Source: Phycicoccus sp. Root101
GTDB lineage: Bacteria; Actinomycetota; Actinomycetes; Actinomycetales; Dermatophilaceae
Reading direction: 5' to 3'
Length of the DNA: 64,000 nt
Assembly: GCF_001426245.1 (NCBI RefSeq)
Contig: NZ_LMCM01000007.1
Span: 186,001 to 250,000, forward strand
Both the position numbers and the translations under genes were made by a program. The notes below the pieces were generated by a model, which searched no databases, had not been told where the DNA came from, and worked only from the letters and a program-made list of their open reading frames with translations. Below, piece after piece: positions 59,022 through 64,000 of this stretch (the stretch's first letter is position 1; the number at the start of each line of letters is the position of its first letter).

Positions 59022-59630
59022 TCAGGCAGCGATCGCGGAGATGTCGAACTCCAGCGCGACCTTCTCCGAGACGAGGACGCCACCGGTCTCGAGGGCGGCG
59101 TTGAAGGACAGGCCCCAGTCGGAGCGGTTGATCGTGGTCGAGCCCTCGAAGCCCACGCGCACGTTGCCGTAGGGGTCCTTGGCCGAGCCGGTCTCCTCGA
59201 AGACGATGGTGACGGGGCGCGTCACGTCGTTGATCGTGAGGTCGCCGGTGATGGACCACTCGGCGCCGTCACGGGCGACGTCGGTGCTGGTGAACGTGAG
59301 GTTCTCGTGCTTCTCGACGTCGAAGAAGTCGGCCGTCTTGAGGTGACCGTCGCGCTGCTCCTGGCCGGTGGTGACGCTGTCGGCCTTGATCGTGACGTCG
59401 ACCTTGGAGTTGGCCGGGACTGCGGTGTCGATGACCGCAGTGCCCTCGAACTGGTCGAACTGGCCGCGGACCTTGGTGACCATGGCGTGGCGGGCGGAGA
59501 AGCCGATCCGGCTGTGGGTGGGGTCCAGGGCGTACGCGCCGGAGATGTCGTCGAGCAGCTGCGAGTCGGGGGTGGAGGCGGCGGGGGCGTCGATGACGGC
59601 GGTGGAGGACTTGCGGGAGAACAGGGCCAT
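59022..59630 (-). CDS. YceI-family lipid-binding protein
   Basis: A 202-residue lipocalin-like YceI protein: SGAYALDPTHSRIGFSARHA, VDVTIKADSVTTGQEQRDGH and FTSTDVARDGAEWSITGDLT are family hallmarks. No signal peptide is present, so it is probably cytoplasmic, unlike many proteobacterial members. It binds polyisoprenoid or other amphipathic ligands. ATG at 59630 with AAGGAACC upstream. A palindrome lies in its promoter. Confidence 0.92.
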   Translation of the reverse strand: MALFSRKSSTAVIDAPAASTPDSQLLDDISGAYALDPTHSRIGFSARHAMVTKVRGQFDQFEGTAVIDTAVPANSKVDVTIKADSVTTGQEQRDGHLKTADFFDVEKHENLTFTSTDVARDGAEWSITGDLTINDVTRPVTIVFEETGSAKDPYGNVRVGFEGSTTINRSDWGLSFNAALETGGVLVSEKVALEFDISAIAA

Positions 59631-59662
59631 GGGAGGTTCCTTCGGGGGTGGTGATGTAGGTT

Positions 59663-59676
59663 GTTGAATGTTCAAC
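59663..59676. promoter_or_regulatory. Palindromic operator upstream of YceI
   Basis: GTTGAATGTTCAAC (14 bp) pairs perfectly apart from the central TG and is AT-rich against the GC background. It lies 33 bases upstream of the YceI start, in the gap to dnaB. A MarR- or HxlR-type regulator encoded elsewhere is the likely ligand. Confidence 0.65.
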
Positions 59677-59723
59677 CACACCATACCGCGGTTCATTCCC
59701 GCCGCCCCCGGTCCCGCCGAGGG

Positions 59724-61103
59724 CTAGAAGTTCTGGGCCATGTTGGCGAACCGGGCGTAGTGACCCTGGAACGCCAGCACCATGTCCTTGGTCGGACCGT
59801 TTCGGTGCTTGGCCACGATCACGTCGACCTCGCCCTCACGGCCCTCGAGCTTGGGCTCGCGGTGCAGCAGGATGACCATGTCGGCGTCCTGCTCGATGGA
59901 GCCGGACTCACGAAGGTCGGACATCGCGGGCCGCTTGTCGGCGCGCTGCTCCGAACCACGGTTCAGCTGCGAGATCGCGATCACCGGGACCTCGAGCTCC
60001 TTCGCGAGCAGCTTGAGCGCACGGGAGAACTCGGACACCTCCTGCTGACGCGACTCGACCTTCTTGCCCGAGCTCATCAGCTGGAGGTAGTCGATCACGA
60101 CGAGCTTGAGGTTGTGCTGCTGCTTGAGCCGGCGGCACTTCGCGCGGATCTCCATGAGGGACATGTTGGGTGAGTCGTCGATGAACAGCGGCGAGTCGGA
60201 GATCTGACCCATGATGCGCGCCAGCTTCTTCCAACCGGCGTCGCCGATGGTGCCCTTGCGCAGGTCCTGCAGCTGGATCTGCGCCTCGGCCGACAGGCAG
60301 CGCATGGTGATCTCGCTGCGGCTCATCTCCAGGGAGAAGATGGCGGTGGCCTGCTTGTGCTTGATGGCAGCCGAGCGCGCGATGTCCAGGCCCATCGTCG
60401 ACTTTCCGACGGCGGGTCGGGCGGCCAGGACGATCATCTGGCCCGGGTGCAGGCCGTGGGTCAGCTCGTCGAGCTCGATGAACCCGGTCGGCACACCGAT
60501 CATCTCGCTGGCGTCGCGCCCGGCGGCGACCTCGATCTCGTTGAGGGTGTCCTCGAGGACGTCACCGAGGGCGACGTAGTCCTCGCCGCCACGCTTGTCG
60601 GCCACGGCGTAGACCTCGGCCTGCGCGGCGTTGACGATGTCCTCGACGTCGCCGTTGCCCTGCTGGTACCCGAGCTGCACGATCCGCGTGCCCGCTTCGA
60701 CCAGCCGGCGCAGCACCGCCCGCTCGCTGACGATCTCGGCGTAGTAGCCGGCGTTGGCGGCGGTGGGGACGGCCTGGATCAGGGTGTGCAGGTAGGCCTG
60801 CCCGCCGATCCGCTGCAGGTCGCCGCGCTTGGTCAGCTCGTCGGAGACGGTGATGGCGTCGGCCGGCTCACCCCGGCCGTAGAGGTCGAGGATCGCGTCG
60901 TAGATCAGCTCGTGGGCGGGACGGTAGAAGTCCGTGCCGCGGAGCCCCTCGACGCAGTCGGCGATCGCGTCCTTGGACAGGAGCATGCCGCCGAGGACCG
61001 ACTGCTCGGCGTGCAGGTCCTGCGGGGGCACCCGGTCGTCGGACTGCGGTGGCCCGTCGCCGCCTGCGCTGAAGGCGCTGGTGCTCAGCTCCGCAAGAGA
61101 CAC
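59724..61103 (-). CDS. dnaB: Replicative DNA helicase DnaB
   Basis: Hexameric helicase that unwinds DNA at the replication fork; essential. The 459-residue protein has the N-terminal primase-contact domain (PPQDLHAEQSVLGGMLLSKD), the linker, and a RecA-type motor with Walker A LAARPAVGKSTMG, Walker B LKLVVIDYLQLM and AISQLNRGSEQRADKRPAMS. No intein interrupts it. GTG at 61103 has GGGAG upstream. The usual rpsF-ssb-rpsR-rplI neighbours are not upstream of it here. Confidence 0.96.
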   Translation of the reverse strand: MSLAELSTSAFSAGGDGPPQSDDRVPPQDLHAEQSVLGGMLLSKDAIADCVEGLRGTDFYRPAHELIYDAILDLYGRGEPADAITVSDELTKRGDLQRIGGQAYLHTLIQAVPTAANAGYYAEIVSERAVLRRLVEAGTRIVQLGYQQGNGDVEDIVNAAQAEVYAVADKRGGEDYVALGDVLEDTLNEIEVAAGRDASEMIGVPTGFIELDELTHGLHPGQMIVLAARPAVGKSTMGLDIARSAAIKHKQATAIFSLEMSRSEITMRCLSAEAQIQLQDLRKGTIGDAGWKKLARIMGQISDSPLFIDDSPNMSLMEIRAKCRRLKQQHNLKLVVIDYLQLMSSGKKVESRQQEVSEFSRALKLLAKELEVPVIAISQLNRGSEQRADKRPAMSDLRESGSIEQDADMVILLHREPKLEGREGEVDVIVAKHRNGPTKDMVLAFQGHYARFANMAQNF

Positions 61104-61518
61104 TCTGCCAACTCCCTGAACCACGAACGAGAACGAAGAACACCGGTGTGGTTCGAGTAGACCACGGGCCGCCGACAACACCTGCCGACGCGCTCGACGG
61201 ACCCTTCCGGACCGCGACCGCCTCACCGTAGGGTGGCGTTCACCGCACACTCAAACCGGCCCTGTGGAGAGGGTGTGGACAACGTGTGCGCAACTCCCGG
61301 GGTGCTTGTGCACAGTCGGGGGATAACCCTGTGGATTTCCGCGACGTAGCGTTTCGCACACGCCCCTGACCTGCACGGACGTCGTCCACGGGGTGTGGAC
61401 CGCAGAAACTTCCGGGCGTGTCCGTCAGATGTCCGGCAGGTGCACAGGGCTTGACTTCCACGCCCCCGGACCCGTCCGGGGGCTGCGCTCCGCGGCATAC
61501 CGGACGTAGCCTGCCGCC
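61104..61518. promoter_or_regulatory. 415-base gap upstream of dnaB with a cluster of DnaA-like boxes
   Basis: Between dnaB and DUF2277 there is no convincing gene. Bases 61262-61403 hold several 9-mers close to the DnaA box TTRTCCACA: an exact TTGTCCACA (61274-61282, minus), TTGTGCACA (61306-61314), and weaker ones at 61263 (minus), 61284 (minus), 61330 (minus) and 61395 (minus). Further left (61104-61260) I see nothing but the dnaB promoter region; further right only the DUF2277 -10 box. Confidence 0.6.
61507..61512 (+). promoter_or_regulatory. -10 box of the leaderless DUF2277 gene
   Basis: TAGCCT ends six bases before the ATG at 61519. Confidence 0.6.
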
Positions 61519-61791
61519 ATGTGCCGAAACATCCGCCAGCTGCACAACTTCGAGCCCCCGGCGACGTCCGACGAGGTCCGCGCCGCGGCCCTCCAGTACG
61601 TCCGCAAGGTGAGCGGCAGCACCAAGCCCAGCCAGGCCAACCAGGCCGCGTTCGACGAGGCCGTGGAGGAGATCGCGCACGCCACCGCGCACCTGCTCCA
61701 GCACCTCACCACGACGGCGCCGCCCAAGGACCGCGAGACCGAGGCCGTCAAGGCGCGGGCCCGGGCCCAGGCGAGGTATGGCGCGGCCTGA
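61519..61791 (+). CDS. DUF2277-family protein
   Basis: A 90-residue protein with the characteristic N-terminus MCRNIRQLHNFEPPAT and a helical remainder (ALQYVRKVSGSTKPSQANQ). The family is widespread in actinobacteria and has no known function; the invariant Cys2 stands out. Single leaderless gene. Confidence 0.88.
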   Translation: MCRNIRQLHNFEPPATSDEVRAAALQYVRKVSGSTKPSQANQAAFDEAVEEIAHATAHLLQHLTTTAPPKDRETEAVKARARAQARYGAA

Positions 61792-61901
61792 CCGCCTGAG
61801 TAAGGGCCTGTCCACGCCCTGACTGACCCGGTGGCGACACGGGGGGTCTGCCCGGCACACCCGGCAGGAATAACCACTGGGGCGCCGAGCAACCGCCGTC
61901 C

Positions 61902-61907
61902 TATCGT
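61902..61907 (+). promoter_or_regulatory. -10 box of the MFS leader ORF
   Basis: TATCGT ends six bases before an ATG at 61914 that opens the leader ORF, so the leader peptide would be the leaderless first frame of the MFS transcript. Confidence 0.6.
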
Positions 61908-61913
61908 GGCGCG

Positions 61914-61988
61914 ATGAGTTCTGGGGAGCACTCCGGTCTACCCCCACGAACCCAGCGACCACGACGGAACACGAAGGACCTCCCATGA
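61914..61988 (+). CDS. 24-codon leader ORF of the MFS exporter
   Basis: ATG at 61914, six bases after a -10 box, opens a 24-residue Pro/Arg-rich frame (MSSGEHSGLPPRTQRPRRN then TKDLP). Its TGA overlaps the MFS ATG by four bases. It contains the rare Leu codon CTA and a run of Arg/Pro codons where ribosomes may slow. Leader peptides ahead of drug exporters and resistance genes often work by attenuation or translational coupling; which applies here is unknown. Confidence 0.6.
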   Translation: MSSGEHSGLPPRTQRPRRNTKDLP

Positions 61989-63502
61989 CTGAAGCCACCG
62001 CCCTGAGCGGCCCGGACACCACCGTCGAGCCCGGCGGCCGACCAGCCGTCAACACCACCGCGGTCCTGCGGATCCTCGTGCTCGCGACGTTCATCGTCAT
62101 CCTCAACGAGACGATCATGGTCAACGCGATCCCCCGCCTGATGCGCGACTTCGCGGTCCCGGCGACGAGCGCGCAGTGGTTGTCCACGGCGTTCATGCTG
62201 ACCATGGCCGTCGTCATCCCGGTCACCGGCTGGTTCCTCCAGCGGGTCACCACGCGCAGCGCCTACACGCTGGCGATGGGCCTGTTCCTCACCGGGACCG
62301 CGCTCGCCACGGTGGCACCGACGTTCTCGATCCTGTTGGGCGCCAGGGTGATCCAGGCCAGCGGCACCGCCGTGATGATGCCGCTGCTCATGACGACGAT
62401 GCTGACCCTCGTGGCCCCCCAGGACCGCGGCAAGGTCATGGGCAACGTCACCCTCGTCATGTCGGTCGCGCCGGCCCTCGGCCCGGCCGTGTCGGGCGTC
62501 CTGCTGCAGCTCGGGTCGTGGCGGCTCATCTTCGCCGTCGTCCTGCCGGTCGCCGGCCTCATCACCGTCCTCGGGCTGCGCGAGCTCGTCAACATCGCCG
62601 AGCCGCAGCCGTCCCGCATCGACGGCCTGAGCGTGGCCCTGTCCGCGGTGGGCTTCGGCGCCCTGGTCTACGGCCTGAGTGGCCTCGGCGAGGGGTCGCA
62701 CAGCACCGCGGCGATCCCGCCCGCGCTCACCACGGCGATCGGCGTCGTCTCCCTGGCCGCGTTCGCCCGACGCCAGGTCCGCCTGCAGCGGGGCCCGGGG
62801 CCGCTGCTCGACCTGCGCACACTGACCTTCGCCCCGTTCGCCATCGCCCTCGGCCTGATGTGCGTGTCCTTCATGGCCCTCATGGGCGCGATGATCCTGC
62901 TGCCGCTCTACCTCCAGGACGTCAAGGGCCTCTCGACGCTGACCACCGGCCTGCTCCTCATGCCCGGCGGGCTGACGATGGGCCTGCTCGGTCCGGTGGT
63001 CGGTCGGGCCTACGACCGTTACGGCGCAACGCGTCTCGTCGTCCCCGGCACCGTCGTCATGGCGCTCTGCCTCGTGGCGTTGACGCAGGTCGGTGTCGAC
63101 ACCCCCGCCGTCCTCGTGCTCGCGGACCACGTGGTGCTGAGCGCGGCCCTGGCGATGATCTTCACGCCGGTGTTCACCTCGGGGCTGTCGGTCCTCCCGC
63201 CGCACCTGTACGCCCACGGCAGCGCGGTGCTGGGCTCGCTCCAGCAGGTCGCCGCGGCTGCCGGCACCGCGGTGGTCATCAGCGTGATGGCCGGCCGCAC
63301 CGCCGCCGCGGCTGCCGACGGCGCCTCCGGGACGACGGCCCTGGCCACCGGCGCGCAGTGGGGGTTCGGTGTCGGGGCCGTGCTCGCGGTGGTCGCGGTC
63401 GTCATCGCGTTCTTCGTCCGCACCCCCGCCACCGAGGTCCACGGGGGCGGCGACGCCCACTCCCCCGAGCTGTCCGAGGTCGCCCCTACCGTGGAGCGGT
63501 GA
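61985..63502 (+). CDS. MFS transporter, DHA2 (EmrB/QacA) multidrug family
   Basis: A 505-residue exporter with 14 predicted helices. DHA2 features: VILNETIMVNAIPRLMRDF in helix 1, SAQWLSTAFMLTMAVVIPVT in helix 2, and LGARVIQASGTAVMMPLLMT in helix 4. AAGGAC before the ATG lies within the leader ORF, so both direct initiation and coupling are possible. Probable export of a toxic compound; the substrate is not evident. It overlaps the AlkD-like gene by four bases. Confidence 0.92.
   Translation: MTEATALSGPDTTVEPGGRPAVNTTAVLRILVLATFIVILNETIMVNAIPRLMRDFAVPATSAQWLSTAFMLTMAVVIPVTGWFLQRVTTRSAYTLAMGLFLTGTALATVAPTFSILLGARVIQASGTAVMMPLLMTTMLTLVAPQDRGKVMGNVTLVMSVAPALGPAVSGVLLQLGSWRLIFAVVLPVAGLITVLGLRELVNIAEPQPSRIDGLSVALSAVGFGALVYGLSGLGEGSHSTAAIPPALTTAIGVVSLAAFARRQVRLQRGPGPLLDLRTLTFAPFAIALGLMCVSFMALMGAMILLPLYLQDVKGLSTLTTGLLLMPGGLTMGLLGPVVGRAYDRYGATRLVVPGTVVMALCLVALTQVGVDTPAVLVLADHVVLSAALAMIFTPVFTSGLSVLPPHLYAHGSAVLGSLQQVAAAAGTAVVISVMAGRTAAAAADGASGTTALATGAQWGFGVGAVLAVVAVVIAFFVRTPATEVHGGGDAHSPELSEVAPTVER
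63487..63492 (+). promoter_or_regulatory. -10-like box ahead of the AlkD-like gene
   Basis: TACCGT ends six bases before the GTG at 63499. It lies inside the last codons of the MFS gene and may give a separate leaderless transcript. Confidence 0.45.
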
Positions 63503-64000
63503 CCACCGCCCCCGTCGTTGCGGCGGTGCGGTCGGAGCTCGCCCGGGCGGGTGACCCCGACCGCGCCGCCGCGCAGCAGGCCTACATGAAGTCGGCGATG
63601 CCCTACCGCGGCATCACCGCGCCGGAGCTCAAGGCCCTGCTGCGTCCCCTGCTCGCCGACCCGGCCCTCCAGCTCCCCGACCGGAGGGATTGGGAGGCCG
63701 CGGTCCGCGAGCTCTGGGACGGCGCCACCCACCGCGAGGAGCGGTATGCCGCGACGGCCCTCACCGGGCACCGCGCCTATCGCCGGTGGCAGGACCCGGA
63801 CACCCTCGAGCTCTACCGCCACCTCGTCACCACGGGCGCCTGGTGGGACCACGTCGACGAGGTCGCCAGCCAGCGGGTCGGGCCGATCCTGCTGTCCCAC
63901 CGCGAGGAGGTCACCCCGGTGGTCCTGGACTGGTCGCAGGACGACGACCTGTGGCTGCGCCGCACCGCGGTCATCAGCCAGTTGACGTTCCGGGAGAAGA
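63499..64000 (+). CDS. AlkD-like DNA alkylation repair protein, 3' end beyond window
   Basis: The first 167 codons of a HEAT-like-repeat DNA glycosylase that removes alkylated bases. AlkD-family landmarks: QQAYMKSAMPYRGITAPELK, the Trp-rich TTGAWWDHVDEVASQRVG with the DNA-contacting Trp/Asp, and LWLRRTAVISQLTF. GTG at 63499 overlaps the MFS stop. The frame is open to the window edge. Confidence 0.9.
   Translation, partial: MTTAPVVAAVRSELARAGDPDRAAAQQAYMKSAMPYRGITAPELKALLRPLLADPALQLPDRRDWEAAVRELWDGATHREERYAATALTGHRAYRRWQDPDTLELYRHLVTTGAWWDHVDEVASQRVGPILLSHREEVTPVVLDWSQDDDLWLRRTAVISQLTFREK

Noticed and set aside
61262-61403. DnaA-like boxes considered as the chromosomal origin
   Set aside because: No dnaA, dnaN or typical origin neighbours in view and no AT-rich unwinding region; kept only as a DnaA-box cluster.
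251-63752. GTATGSCG considered as an FtsK-orienting (KOPS-like) motif
   Set aside because: Occurrences are about equal on both strands across the window (roughly 24 versus 23), whereas KOPS are strongly strand-biased.
1-64000. Search for tRNA, rRNA, insertion sequences and integrases
   Set aside because: No cloverleaf, rRNA core sequence, transposase motif or terminal inverted repeat with target duplication was recognised.

Overview
The window is one continuous stretch of high-GC actinobacterial chromosome. Intergenic distances are short, start codons are often GTG, and many genes appear to be transcribed without a 5' leader: a TANNNT -10 box lies 6-8 bases before the ATG or GTG. Gene content (CsoR-type copper operon, EgtD, UbiA/type III PKS cluster, DUF2277, DUF427, TraR-type zinc finger, AAA/VWA pair) fits a Micrococcales-type actinobacterium, possibly of the Intrasporangiaceae; the family placement is inference. 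I see no rRNA, tRNA, insertion sequence, prophage or CRISPR array.

Layout. 1-9321: a polyol (pentitol/hexitol) uptake and catabolism operon (binding lipoprotein, two permeases, long-chain polyol dehydrogenase, zinc dehydrogenase, xylulokinase) with a divergent SorC-type regulator and, to its left, a LacI-type regulator cut by the window edge. 9285-14606: an MFS exporter divergent from its MarR regulator, a cupin, a PucR-type regulator and a divergent DadA-like amine oxidoreductase. 14747-18525: a copper operon (csoR, copZ, His-rich exported protein, copA) starting at a CsoR operator. 18530-27048: mostly single genes (TraR-type zinc finger, flippase-like membrane protein, zf-UBP, DUF427, coiled-coil protein, VOC, TetR and F420-type oxidoreductase, SRPBCC, aminoglycoside-phosphotransferase-like, GNAT). 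27083-32210: a compact isoprenoid/polyketide cluster (type III PKS, ICMT-like methyltransferase, FAD oxidoreductase, Idi, amidohydrolase; UbiA prenyltransferase divergent). 32221-34493: a polar amino-acid-type ABC importer with fused binding protein and permease. 34532-44500: small enzymes and regulators, including a MarR-controlled FAD monooxygenase, a RelA/SpoT-type synthetase, DinB, a serine-hydrolase lipoprotein, a cysteine-desulfurase-like enzyme, a 2H phosphoesterase and an Old Yellow Enzyme. 44554-47927: an AAA+ ATPase/VWA pair. 48025-55369: SDR, a solitary egtD with DedA, a YcaQ-like glycosylase with DUF429, and a MerR-controlled ABC-2 exporter. 55446-59630: DUF805, a PH/VWA-lipoprotein/PH trio and YceI. 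59724-64000: the replicative helicase dnaB with a cluster of DnaA-like boxes upstream, DUF2277, an MFS exporter preceded by a 24-codon leader ORF, and the start of an AlkD-like DNA repair gene.

Beyond the genes, three window-wide signals stand out: an 8-bp word GTATGSCG that accounts for most TAT/ATA triplets and forces rare codons; a shared leaderless promoter architecture; and a 58-nt folded intergenic element present twice with compensatory base changes.
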